From NCBI RefSeq assembly GCF_001039355.2, contig NW_019775853.1, positions 1,048 through 50,735 on the forward strand: a stretch of 49,688 nucleotides of DNA. The letters are read 5' to 3'. Under the pieces are notes generated by a model, which made no database searches, was not told where the DNA came from, and was given only the letters and a program-made list of their open reading frames with translations. This stretch comes from Lingula anatina. Taxonomy: Eukaryota > Brachiopoda > Lingulata > Lingulida > Lingulidae. Every line of letters starts with the position of its first letter. The first letter of the stretch is position 1. The position numbers and the translations under genes were made by a program. This document shows positions 21,434 to 33,172 of the stretch, one piece after another.

Positions 21434-22305
21434 ATTAAAACTTCAACATTCCAAAAATGGTTTTTATTTTGCATATAATCCTTGTCATGGTCGTTGCTTT
21501 AAGGGTGTTTCTGTGTCTTTTCACTCAGTTTTTGGTTATAATTATAGATATTAAAATATAAAGTTCCAATAGTATACAAGTGAATTAAAATCTGAAAGCA
21601 CAAAGCAACACAGATACTAATTCAGCCGCTAAATTGAGCTTTAAAATTAATTCTTTTTTTATGTACAGACACAGATGTATCTGTACATATTGCCATCACC
21701 TGCGTCTGTCGTCGCCGTCGCCGTCGTTGCCGTCGCCGTGCACTTTCCTTGTAAACACGATAAGTGGAAGGCAGTTTTACTTTTTGGCTTTATATTTACA
21801 GAGCTGATGAATATTCATAAAATGCAGGTCAAGTTCGAAAATCAGCATGATCGGGCTATTATTGTAGAAGTTATGCTGTTTTTTCACTTTTCAGCATATA
21901 TGCAACACTGTAAACACATTTCAACAAAAACCGATAGGCCTGTTGTCATGAAACTCACAGGAAAAATTGATCTTACTAAAACGCAGGTCAAGTTCGAAAA
22001 TTGGCATGATCGGGCCACTATTTTAGTAGTTATGCTTTTTTTTCTTTTTTCAGCATATATGCAACACTGTAAACACANATTAAAACTTCAACATTCCAAA
22101 AATGGTTTTTATTTTGCATATAATCCTTGTCATGGTCGTTGCTTTAAGGGTGTTTCTGTGTCTTTTCACTCAGTTTTTGGTTATAATTATAGATATTAAA
22201 ATATAAAGTTCCAATAGTATACAAGTGAATTAAAATCTGAAAGCACAAAGCAACACAGATACTAATTCAGCCGCTAAATTGAGCTTTAAAATTAATTCTT
22301 TTTTA
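21434..22305 (+). repeat. Direct repeat block 2 (21434-21656 and 22079-22305)
   Basis: About 225 bp beginning ATTAAAACTTCAACATTCC occurs twice, nearly identical. The second copy starts directly after the N at 22078. After copy 1 comes the TGTACA element; after copy 2 comes different sequence at the same point. This suggests one allele or contig end carries the element and the other does not. Confidence 0.8.
21661..22077 (+). mobile_element. TGTACAGACACAGATG element, plus-oriented copy, cut by N
   Basis: It opens with a near-palindrome TGTACAGACACAGATG...CTGTACAT, then a GTCGCC-rich run, then two internal direct copies of a roughly 185-bp unit with GGTCAAGTTCGAAAAT...GCATGATCGGGC...CAGCATATATGCAACAC (about 21827 and 21986). 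It ends at the N at 22078, so the right terminus is not seen. Confidence 0.55.
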
Positions 22306-22646
22306 CTAAAAGTTACATCTAGGATGTAGTTGTTAATTTCCTGACTGTGATACATATTGCTATTATCTGCTGAATACATCTGATGTATTGTGAGTGTTTG
22401 ATAACTTTTTCCTAACATTGCTTTGATATGTAATATTCTCTTCCAAGATTTGCAGTTCTCCACAGTCTGCAAGTCTATGTATGTCTAAATGCAGACAGTT
22501 TTAATGAACATTTCAACATGAAGCAGTGTTATCCAGGTGTTTTATGTAATAGAAGCAGGTGTCTCAGTGATCAGTATCAAGTAAAGTTTTCAAAGTAGCC
22601 TTAATTATAGAAAGATGAACCACAGAATACACCAAAAGAGATGCTG

Positions 22647-22856
22647 CAGTGGCAGCCTCCCCTGACACCCTCCTGACACCCTCACCCCCCTCCCCTTCGG
22701 TTTCTGAAAGACTAGTTAAATCATAGAGCTAAACTGTACCAAAGGGCACTGTCTGCTCTCCAAAACACCAAAACACAAGGGGGACGATGTTTGACCTCTC
22801 ATCCGAGGCCTGTTGTTCTGGACCCCCCCCCCTCAAATAATCCTGGATCCACCCTG
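22647..22856. mobile_element. hAT-like MITE
   Basis: A 210-bp segment has left end CAGTGGCAGCC and right end, reversed, CAGGGTGGATCCAGGATTAT, plus internal C/G-rich runs. It belongs to the same family as 34867-35115. A matching 8-bp target duplication is not visible. Confidence 0.55.
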
Positions 22857-23212
22857 CAGACCATATTACACTGACAACATTCTGTATCAGTAAACCATAC
22901 GTGATACTTAGCTGTATTCAACAAATGTATTTCTAGCATAATGATAATAAAAATAATAATAATGATAAATCCACATAACATCTTATTGTAATGAATCAAA
23001 ATGTCCAAACATGGAACATTTAGCAGTTAAAAAAAGAGGCTAACCCATCCCTGTCTTGATGATCTATCTAGACAAATCTAGCTTTTCTGGCTACAGACTT
23101 CTGTTGACAGAAATTTCATGTTTGATCACAGGTAATTATTGATATCATAAACTTAGTACTGATAGAAAATCTATGAAAAATGCAAATATAACCCATTGAC
23201 AGTGTCCTCTGT

Positions 23213-25471
23213 CAACTATAGAGGTATATCCTTATTGATTGTATGTAGCAAAATATTCACCAAAATTATGAACAATAGGATATTAAAATGGGCAGAAAGG
23301 TCGGGTAAACTACATGAAAGCCAGTGTGGCTTTAGGACAGGTCGGTCAACTATTGATCAAATATTTACATTGAATGCTATTAAAGAAAAATATCTATCAA
23401 AGAAAGGTGGGAGGTTATATCTATTATACGTAGACTTCTCGAAAGCTTTTGATAGAGTACAACATGTATTATTATGGCACAGACTCATTAATTGTGGTGT
23501 ACACGGAAAGGTACTGAGTGTATTAAAATCAATGTATTCAAATCTTAAGTCTTGCGTACGAACGCCTGCCGGATTAACTAATTTTTTTGAGTGTACTATT
23601 GGTACTAGACAAGGATGCATGGTCAGTCCACTGCTTTTCATTTTATATCTAAATGATTATATAAAAGACTTAGAGTACAAGGAATGTCGTGGTATATATT
23701 TATCTCCAGAGTGTCAAAATTTACTAGCATTGTTATATGCAGACGACATAGTAAATATTACAGATACTGTTATACATCTGCAGCGGCATGTGAATGTGTT
23801 AAGTGAATTTTGTAATAAATGGGGCATGGAGGTCAGTACAAATAAAACAAAAGTCATGGTGTGTAGGAATGGAGGACCTCTACGTAAATATGAACAGTTT
23901 TACTACAAGGGTAACAAACTTGAGACTGTTTCACATTATAAATATCTTGGGGTGCTAGTATCAACACGTAATAATTGGTCATCAACTCAACGAAATAATG
24001 CGGCTAAGGCTCTACGAGCGATTACAATGCTGAGATGTTTTGAGAAAAAATGCGGGAGGCTAGCATATAATATAGCCTTTCATATCTTTGATAGTATGTT
24101 TCTGCCTATTTTGTTATATGGCGCAGAGATATGGGGTTCAAATTATGTTGAGGTGATAGAGAAAGTGCAAATCAAATTTTGTAAATATTTCTTAGGTTTA
24201 CCAAGCTCCGCATCAAACGCTGCAGCCCTAGGAGAATGTGGAAGACTACCTCTGACGGTGCATTATCTCACACGCAGCATTAAATACTGGTTGAAATTAT
24301 TATGTATGGGACGAGACAGGTACCCAAGGCAATGTTACCAAATGTTATATAACCTAGAGCTGTCCGGTGTCACGTGTACGGTCCGTTCTGCGTGAACCAT
24401 CCGTCCTGACTGATTGTACACGCAGCAGACGCGTGTATGAGCCGTTCCGTGAATGATCCGTTGTTATTCACTAGTACTGTTATATTCGGCTAGTTCATTT
24501 CCTACCACATTATACATTTACTATGATGGGGATAAAATTCACGTGTTAATTGATAATTTTGATAGAGAATCAGCGTCAAATTACAGTTCGACGCATAGAT
24601 GAACCTACCGTGGACGGGCCGTCGTTATTCAGCTGCTAGCTACTATTTTTGTATTGATTTTACTAGGCTAGTGTGTTGATATGACCACCTGAGGGAAATC
24701 GCAGTAGAGGTGAACATCTATAAGATATGGATACTTCTAAAGATTACGTTTGAATTTGCAGTATGTTCTCAACAGTGTTTGTTTATTAAAGGTTAAGAAT
24801 GTATTGATGAGACGGACTGTACACGCCGGAAGTATCTCAGATTTGCCGCCGCTTTGTGCGCATGAGCAGAACGGATGGTTCACGGTCCGAGCGGTACACG
24901 CCACACCGGTAGAATTACATGGGCTAGTAAGATAAAACATGTATTATTCAGCTACGGCTATGGTGTGTTATGGCTGTCACAAGATATAGGAAATGTTGAT
25001 TTCTTTTTAAGTGAGTTTACTCAACGGTTGAAAGACACTGCATTTCAACAGTGGTCCGCTGATGTGAAGGGCAATAGTAAGCTGAATAGCTGTAGTGAGT
25101 ATAAAACTATGCTAAATGTGGAGCGCTATTTAACTGTAATTACGTCATGGAAGATTAGAAATGCCTTATCACGGCTTAGAACCTCGTGTCATGATCTAAA
25201 AATCGAGAGGGGTAGACATCAAAATATAGATCCCAAATTTAGACATTGTGATTTCTGCTGCAACGCTTATAATGAAGCATACATAGAGGACGAGTACCAT
25301 TTCGTGCTTGTGTGTCCACGATATAATGGTTACAGAGCAAAATATATTCCCGGCATTCAGGCAAACATATTCAACTTTAATAAGCTCATGAAATCTGAAG
25401 ATGCAACTCTCTTGACAAATCTGTCAATGTATGTGTATGAGTGCTTCAAACTTAGGGATATATACATGTAG
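23213..25471 (+). pseudogene. LINE reverse-transcriptase ORF, 5'-truncated and split
   Basis: The first part (23213-24367) encodes most of the RT domain: NYRGISLL, then CGFRTGRST, LLYVDFSKAFDRV, GTRQGCMVSPLLFILYLND, the catalytic LLYADDIV and HYKYLGVLV, then thumb-like sequence (LPILLYGAEIWG). It is broken in the triplet for Gly in LELSG. Coding resumes after the inserted element (24906-25471) with RITWASKIKHVLFSYGYG and ends with a Cys/His knuckle, CDFCC...DEYHFVLVCPRY, and TAG. The open frame extends a few codons upstream into host DNA, so no genuine start exists. The RT core looks well kept, so the copy is fairly young, but it lacks the 5' end and is interrupted. It is CR1/L2/jockey-like by motif style; the clade is not certain. 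Confidence 0.87.
24368..24905. mobile_element. 538-bp TIR element inserted in the LINE (possibly Ginger-like)
   Basis: The ends are inverted repeats of about 36 bp: left TGTCACGTGTACGGTCCG and right, reversed, TGTGGCGTGTACCGCTCGG; both then continue to GTGAACCATCCGT. The target duplication is CCGG (24364-24367 and 24906-24909), and removing the element plus one CCGG restores the LINE reading frame exactly. The TGT...ACA ends and 4-bp duplication recall integrase-type Ginger transposons, but no transposase is present. Internal diverged repeats (CCGTTGTTATTCA / CCGTCGTTATTCA) are seen. Confidence 0.75.
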
Positions 25472-25568
25472 AAGGCATAAATTTGACTCCTGTTACTGTA
25501 ATGTAATATAGGCTGGTGGCCTAAATTAACGTAAATAAACATCATCATCATGTCACAGTGTCCTCTGT

Positions 25569-28500
25569 ATTGTGGTCAACTGATGACCCCATCACTAATG
25601 GTCAGTTTACCTGAGTGTCCCTAGTGCTGTCTTCTTGACTTGTTAACAACTGACCACTAAGTGAAGGCCTTGGGTTGCCGGACCAGGGTGGAAATAGTGC
25701 TGCGATCACTCTGTCTTCATGTAGAAGGAACGTGTTCGATGTGCCTCCCCCTCTCCACACCCTCATTAGGACTGACGTAGTTGATTGTGAGACAGCCCCC
25801 CCCCCCCCCCCCCAACGTCTCGCCCCACATCCCGGCTCCTACACCTGTGTATCAAAACTATCGTTGGTTCATCTTCTGACGGGAGTTGAACAGTTAACGT
25901 GGTCAACAAATTTTTAGGGAGACAAAGACGTCAGAGAGATGTATCATGTTTTCTACAAAGTTCTACACAGTGAAATTGGAAACATGGGCTATTTTCACAC
26001 TTTTCTAAAATATTGTAAAACCTTCTGATTATAAATTCTCCGCGCTCTTTTTATATTTTGCTGTTAAACTGATACTTCTCTCTCCCGTCCGTCTCCCCCT
26101 AAAATGTTCCACCCCAGAAAAAATCAATAATGCTATGGGAGAATTGTACAAGCAATTGAACTACATTCTACACAAATAGAAAAAATGCACGGTGTCTTGC
26201 GCATTGGTAGTTCACCTTACAAGTAATACTACATCCTAGATATTCATGAATAACTTAATTCTACATTTGTATAGAAGGATCTTGTAACTCGGATCCGTAG
26301 ATGAGGAACAAAAAGCACCAAGAGAAGTGCATTAAAATTCCTTTTATCGGCATTTTTAGAAAAATAAAATGTTAAAATTCGTTTTTTTTTTTAATTTTAT
26401 TATTATTATTTTTTTTTATTTTATTTATTTATTTATTTTTATTTTTTTTTTGCCTAAAATCAAAAGCGGTCATCGACTTGTCCCACCTAGCACATTATCA
26501 TCAATTCTGTGGAAGACGTCACAATCATGTTGAGACAGAACAGACGGCAAAATATCACCCTGTATAATAATGATTATTTCTTATTTATTGATAAGATATT
26601 GATAACCCAGTGGGTTGAAGTTCTAGATAAAATATTAAGAGCACTACAATAATAATAAGATACACTTTAATGAATCTAAGGTTTCATTCCATTTCGTTCT
26701 ATGTAGATCAATCCAACTCTGCTGAATGCAATCAGTTTAACAGATTAACACATCTCCTCTTGTTTCAAACTTTCTCGTATCATCACCACTTTTTCTGTAT
26801 TCTACCAAACGCCAGGCGGAGGCGTGACAATTTGAAATATCAATTCCCGAAGAAAAAAAAATTATACCAATGGAATTTCATTTTTTTAAATATAAAATGA
26901 GTGCTGTATGTGAAAGAATCATGTGATGTATGATATATGTTGAAATCTTGTATATGTCAATATTGACAGCATGAAATGACAGGAGGATATTGGGGAGGTA
27001 GAATAAAACTGTTATAACTTGTGCATGACAGTACAGACGGGCGTTATGATAACTAGTTGTATGATGTAAAGTGGAAAAATCAGTTTGAATAAAATCCTTC
27101 GGCAAAATATAGGCATAGCGTATTTTCACGGCGTTTGTGCTGATTTGTTAAAATATTGCACGGATTTTCCTGGGATAAGTGGTATTTTTCTCCAACTAAT
27201 CAACCCTTCTTTCCTGTCACTGGCCAAAATTCTGTAAAAATCTGGATAATTTAACAAACGCCTTCGTTATCATGACCAGGTTCCACGCACGCACACACAC
27301 ACAGACATATATTCGCAAGTTTATCTGTCATTGTGAAGGTAAATGAAGACTACAACATCGTACATCCAGATATGATCACATGATTTAAAGTTTATAAAGT
27401 TTTAGTCTGTTGATTCCAGCAGATGGCGTCATAGTTCGCTCAGGTCGGTCACATAAACTCTGTTCAGATAAAAATGTGCATTTGATCATAACCAGTGACG
27501 TAAATAATGTTTCATTGTGGGGGGTGTTAGGGTATGAGATTAATTTTATCAATGGCGTGTTTTGAAATATATCTAACACAAAAACATCCTTTGCGTTTTT
27601 ATTGCAGTAAATTGTCAATGAAGGTTCACCTATCAGACAATGAAGATAACTGAGTAAACAATGCGTCCAAAATATCCTGCCTCCTCCCCCATGAATCATA
27701 TGTAACCAACACTCCAGAAAGAGATGTCACGTCTTCATCAGTTTTGAGTGACCAGGGAGTGGATGCGAGGCGGTCCAGATACTAAGTATACGAATATATC
27801 AGTTTCAAACGATTTAGAACAACGTTGTAAGATATTAATGTTAGGTATTTGATGATAACTTATTTGTGATTCATTTTTGATGCCTAAATGCTTAAAACTA
27901 GTTTTGGAAATACCCCAATATTTTCCCCATTTTGCTTCCTTCACATTTTCGCCAGCTCTTCTTGTCTCATATATGCACTTCATGTTAATTGGACTGCGTT
28001 AGTAGATATAGTCGTAGGAGTAAAATTAAAAACCTTTTGCGTGTGTCATTTTTCTCAATCTGTTTGCGAAGGAGAGAGATAGTATATGTAGGAAAATAGG
28101 TAGTTATACAACTTGTTTGCAAATATCTTGAAGAAAATATATTCCTCTATCCAGTAAAGAGTGAAGTAATTTTTCTTACAGCTTAATATTGAAATAGTTT
28201 ACCTTTACTTCCAGTATTTTGATGTCTAACAGAACATTCATCATTACTCACCTGGATAGCTTCATTCCCTGATTTCAATATTAAGCTGTTGATTGAAGCA
28301 AGTTACTTCATTCTTATAACATAACACAGCTATGAAATTCTTCTCTGATTTGTCCAGTTAAATTTTATTAAATATTGGCAATATTACATTGAATAATATT
28401 GTTTTTGCTTATGTCTTGTGAGCTATATTTTTTTTGTGTTCTTTTATCCAATAAAATTAATGACAAATAGGGAATATTACATTGAATAATAATTTTTGCT

Positions 28501-29984
28501 GGTGTCAGTTCTTAATTTCTTGTTCTTTAGTACTTTGAGTTCAGCATACAGAAAAATATCACTCTCTTCGAAAACATGGGTTTTAATTTCAATTCAAAGG
28601 CATATAGTGCGCGTTACACCTTTACCTAGAAAGTAACATCCTGAGAAATTCAACAATTTCTCTTTATCACAAAAGCACACTCTTATCCAACACCATTGAC
28701 GACACCAAATTTTTAAAAGTCTGCTTGTTATATGCTACACTCCATTATGATTTAAACATGCTTTCGAGTTCTCAATTTCAACTTTTCCCGTCGTGAGTGA
28801 AATTGACCATTCTCTATTTTCATTATGAAAGAGACTTGCTTGGAGTTTATGGATCGTATTGCTGTGAACTATTTTTGGATATCGGATACCTTGGTGATTT
28901 ATTGTTGAAATTTCTAGGGAATCAAATGTTTCCTTTTACGGGACCAGCGCTCACTATGTGCCTTTAAAGTTGTCTTTACTTTAAATGCTCAGATAAGAGA
29001 TTAGAATACTTGATTTCATAAATTTGAGCTTGTTAATGTTCTAATTGTCTGCTGTCCAGACTCGTAGTTTGTACACTATGATCTTTGTAAAAATGCAACT
29101 GGGACGGTGATGTTTTTTTAAACAAATCTAGATTCCGTGTAAAGTTTAAAGAATTATTGATACTATTTTTTAAAATCTGCTCAATTTTGAAAAAAAAAAC
29201 CAATAACTTTTATAAATAGATCAGCAGGTGCAAAAATGTTTACTCTCTACATGTGCTATGTGAGGTTCATTCATGTTCAGTTAATAGCACAACACAGCAC
29301 GAGAGTTGTAGAATTGCTCATAATTGTAGGTATTTAGTTATTGAAATGATTCTTATAATACCGTATGTTTAGAAACAGAAAAAGCAACGTCGGACCCGGA
29401 ACATTTAAATGTGGTTAAATTGTGAAATTCTAGGTAATTTGTAGCATTATGTGTACTTGATAATGTTAGTCCAGAGTGGGTTTCCTTCTCGATTTTTCTG
29501 ATGTTAAAGGTGGGATGGATACCAGATCCGGCGTTGTTTTTTAAAGGAAAAAGTTTTATTCTGAAATATTCTCTTTAATATTTATGAGGTCAAACACGGA
29601 TAGTTTAGTTGATAATTTTATTTTGTCAAATCAAATAGATTGAATTTGTTACATTTTTGTGTGAGTTCTAATGCAGATATCAATAACTTTGTGTATATCT
29701 TTATATTCCAACTTCAAAACTTAAGATTTTTCAGAAATGTAGTCTCACAAATCAATGTTTTAAGATGGTTCAATATGCATGCATATATGAAATCGAATTT
29801 TGTGTTGGTCTTAATAAAGAAATATCAAAATAATTCAGTGCGTTGTAGTATTTTCATGTTTATTGGTACCCACGGGTTGGGTTCACTTTCCTGCTCGCGT
29901 ACCTGGATACCACTGAGTATTTTCCAAAGGACTTTTAAAAAAATTCCTTTGGTTTCTATAAGAAGAAAGTCTACCTGAGGAGGG
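25569..29984. other. Long non-coding, AT-rich stretch
   Basis: I found no gene. Visible items are a C-run at about 25797-25813, T/A-rich low complexity at 26382-26450, a truncated family-B MITE at 26680-26825 and a short CA repeat at 27290-27302. Open frames here (for example 27385-27699 minus, 29640-29978 plus) have no domain or splice support. Confidence 0.45.
26680..26825 (+). mobile_element. MITE family B, truncated copy
   Basis: It begins after TAA (26677-26679) and follows the left half of the intact copy at 46511-46755: GTTCTATGTAGATCAATCC, CTGAATGCAATCA, ACACATCTCCTCTTGTTT. It loses similarity near 26825; the right terminal repeat is absent. Confidence 0.6.
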
Positions 29985-30070
29985 TGGGTGGGAACAGTTA
30001 GAGGAGTAGGTAACGCGCTTGCCTCTCAGACAGAAGGTTACAGGTTCGATTCCTGGCGCTGGTGGGTCCC
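29985..30070 (+). mobile_element. tRNA-derived SINE-like head
   Basis: It contains a perfect RNA polymerase III B box, GGTTCGATTCC, in a TpsiC-like arm (CAGG...CCTG), preceded by the tRNA-like stretch GTAGGTAACGCGCTTGCC and an A-box-like region. The acceptor stem does not pair, so it is not a functional tRNA. A second, truncated copy with GGTTCGATTCC follows the N at 30203. Confidence 0.55.
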
Positions 30071-30383
30071 AGCAAATTACCTTTTGCAAAAATAAACCAA
30101 AATAAACAATTTCAACTACTACAAAACAGTGCTACGAACACAGAATAGCAAGGAGTCGATAGTTCTGTAGTTAAAAAAAAATAACTTCTGTTTTGTTCAT
30201 AANCTTCTCAGACAGAAGGTTGCAGGTTCGATTCCTGGCGGTGCTGGGTCCCAGCAAATTACCTTTTGCAAAAATAAACCAAAATAAACAATTTCAACTA
30301 CTACAAAACAGTGCTACGAACACAGAATAGCAAGGAGTCGGTGGTTCTGTTGTTAAGAAAAATAACTACTGTTTTGCTCATAA
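30025..30383 (+). repeat. Direct repeat block 3 (30025-30202 and 30204-30383)
   Basis: Two nearly identical copies of about 180 bp are joined by a single N at 30203. They differ by a few substitutions and an indel (GCGCTGGTGGG versus GCGGTGCTGGG; an A-run near 30174). This fits an unmerged contig overlap. Confidence 0.82.
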
Positions 30384-30494
30384 AACAATATAGCACATTT
30401 ATTATTGCATAAATTAATACAAAAAGTAACAGCATTGTTTTCAAAAATATTACAAAACTTGGAATATCTTTTGCTTCTACATGAATGGCATTCA

Positions 30495-30632
30495 TAAAAC
30501 GTACTATGACATGTAAATTAAGCTTTTACATACGAAAATGGTTCTGTAGCTAACTATGGTTCTGTAGCTAACTAAAACGTACTATGACATGTAAATTAAG
30601 CTTTTACATACAAAAATGGTTCTGTAGCTAAC
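30495..30632 (+). repeat. 78-bp tandem repeat, about 1.8 copies
   Basis: The unit starting TAAAACGTACTATGACATG occurs at 30495 and 30573. Each contains TGGTTCTGTAGCTAACTA, which occurs three times in all because it is doubled inside the first unit. No coding content was found. Confidence 0.7.
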
Positions 30633-31133
30633 TAGTGTACAACACGGCGAGATTCTATGCATATTAGAAAATTTTTACTTGACCGACGTAGCCTTAATTT
30701 ATAAAGGAGTTCAGGAATACTATGATAGACATAATACCAACAAGAAGGTAGAATTTATAGGTTTTTGTCAAAATTTACAGGCAAACTGGAAAATTTACCA
30801 AAAGATTACAAAAAAATAATAATAATGATAATAAATTCACTGGTGTTAACGGTATAGAAAATTCAATATGCATATAACCTCATCCTATCACGACACATGT
30901 ACCAACATGCAAACACTATGTCGTCTTGCTGATGTTCACAAAACAAAAATAGGTAGTCAAAATAATAAAATATTGTAAGATTCCTGGTTGTTTAGTTCAT
31001 CGATAAATATTGTCATGTCCAAAATCAACGTATTTTCTTAATTCCAAAAATATGTACTTCATGGCACAACTTTGAGCGAAAACTGAAATTTATACAGCAT
31101 GCGAATCAGAAAGGTCACATAACATGACCAACT

Positions 31134-31161
31134 AAAAAGCTTATTTCAACCATAGCCATTT

Positions 31162-31201
<40 letters not shown>

Positions 31202-33172
31202 GGAAAAGAATACGTAAATATCAGTTTACTTGAAATCACTATTACTAAGACTGCTAATATAAACTTAAGACTGGTCTCCGGTATTAAGTGATCTAGCGAC
31301 ATTCGGCATTATAATTCAACAGGACATGCAGGACTGACATATAAGAAGTTATTCTTTAATCACCCTTTCATCTCGACCAAAGAATAAACTACAAAAATAC
31401 TAAGTACAATGCCAACCTTTAACAGAGCGCTGATCTAAACACTTTTGGATATTAAAAAATTTCAAACAATTGGCTAAATAACTGCTAGCCAAAATCTAAG
31501 TAAATTTACGAAAAATATTTCTTTAGTTTTTCATCCCTTGCTATAAATTTCGCTTTAAATTGCATCACATTCTATTTTGGGAGTATTGGCAGAAACTGAC
31601 AGTCTTAAAAACTCATCAAGTACTCATTATTCTAAAAAATCGGCTTTGTGACAGCTAAATTGGTTGATTTGACCTTGTCAAGAATTTGTCGAAAATTCAG
31701 AATGTGAAAGTTTCTGATGAATGTCAGTCCTATATAGACCCATTAATGTAGAAAATGTTCCGAAATAAAATATTTTCTGTAACACAACGATTTTTCTTTG
31801 TAACCTACCTCTCGTGCAATAACAAATGCACATTAATTTCGGGAAAATTCCAACTCCTTGGTTTCGTTTCTTAAACCAGGGTGACTTTTGACCCCTACCC
31901 TCATTGAAACGCGAAGTTTATATTATATGCGTCACAATCGCATATTCAAACTTAAGAAAGATCGTTTTAATACATGTGGACAGTTCTGCAATACTAATGA
32001 CACATTCTGCCAGTTTGATAATGCTGCAATTTCTGAAGCATAATTATTCAAATTACAGCGATTTATTGATTTTTGGTGGATGCACATCTCGCTCTTTTTT
32101 TTTCTTCCGAAGAACAACTGAACGCACACTGCAACTTCCAGACGCTTTCTAAAGCATTAGACCGAGTTCACAACCAGTTGAACCACCGTCTATCTAGTCC
32201 GTAGATCAAATATGGCGCGTACTTGACAATATAACTTGACGACTTGACAATATAACAATAACTTCCAAAGACTTCCAAAAAATGCATTTTACACGGTTGG
32301 AATGTTTTCTTTCTTTCCAAAACTAAACATCACCAAAATAAATACTAGAATTCAATTTTAAATAAATAATTGTTCACGGAGAACTGCCAAATTGCAGATT
32401 TGTCCTCACAAATATGTTACTATCAAAAAGAAAACCGGTCATCCTACATGTGCTTGTTGTTTATGTTGCCACACCTACACGGAAATATACCACTACACTA
32501 TGTACGTGTAGCAAAATACTCTTCATGAACACTACTTTGTAATAGTTTGAAAATAACTACAGCCGATTCACAACCCAAAGTAAATATTACACTTTATATT
32601 AAGTTTCAACCCTGCAAATTTACTAGCGGACAAACTCTGACATGCGACATGTAATCTTGACATGGATGCAGCCGCTGTGGAACACGAGTCTGACGTCTTT
32701 GATGGAGAGCATATCCAATCTTCTCGTGCACGGTTGAGTCACTGAAATTAAACAAAAACCACCTTTACAAATCAATGTCTAAGGGTTGATTAAATAAAGC
32801 AAGTTTTAATTTTACGGCAACCGATTTCGATTCTTATAGTAATATTCAACAAACCACTTTTCAACTTTTAAATTAGAGGAATATATATATATATATACTG
32901 AGCTGACACGTTCTATGTAATCATGCACTTTCAAACAATATAATTTCTATTCTTTTACACCGTGTACACACTGTAACGTGACAACATTCTGTGTCTTTAG
33001 AATCAAACGTCAGTGGTGCTACTAAAAAGATAGTGACCCTCGGATTACGTATAAAGTGAAATTTTAGAAATAAACATATGACAGGAGGGTAGTAAAAACA
33101 ACATTTATGAGATCTTAGAAAGAAGAACAACATAGTCACGACATGTGCACATTGGCGGGTAGGGATTTGCTG
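31134..33172 (+). repeat. Direct repeat block 4, copy 1
   Basis: It aligns with 33174-35293, separated only by the N at 33173. Divergence is greater than in the other blocks. Copy 1 has an A38 run (31163-31200) and roughly 120 bp near 31785-31945 absent from copy 2. Copy 2 has a hAT-like insertion. There is no clear gene apart from a short conserved open frame (32662-32745). Confidence 0.8.
32662..32745 (+). CDS. Short open frame, 27 residues, conserved in both repeat copies
   Basis: It starts MDAAAVEHESDVFDGEH and ends RARLSH, with a favourable start context (GACATGG). The equivalent frame in copy 2 (34566-34643) differs by a 6-nt indel and a few substitutions but stays open with the same start and stop. 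A possible GTTGAGT donor just before the stop would make it a first coding exon. Function is unknown, and it could be chance. Confidence 0.3.
   Translation: MDAAAVEHESDVFDGEHIQSSRARLSH

Larger units (their letters stand above)
23213..25554 (+). mobile_element. 5'-truncated LINE with 14-bp target duplication, interrupted by a TIR element
   Basis: ACAGTGTCCTCTGT is repeated exactly at 23199-23212 and 25555-25568, defining the insertion. The element begins inside the RT domain and ends with an (ATC)n tail (25540-25551). A 538-bp TIR element (24368-24905) was later inserted within the ORF. Without it the LINE body is about 1.8 kb. Confidence 0.88.

Noticed and set aside
23196-23212. Apparent start codon of the LINE open frame
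   Set aside because: It lies in the flanking target duplication; the LINE is 5'-truncated and starts at 23213.
27385-27983. Overlapping minus-strand open frames in the 27-28 kb region
   Set aside because: No motif, no splice structure and AT-rich composition; treated as chance.
29985-30070. Possible functional tRNA gene
   Set aside because: The B box is perfect but acceptor and anticodon stems do not pair properly; a SINE-like origin fits better.
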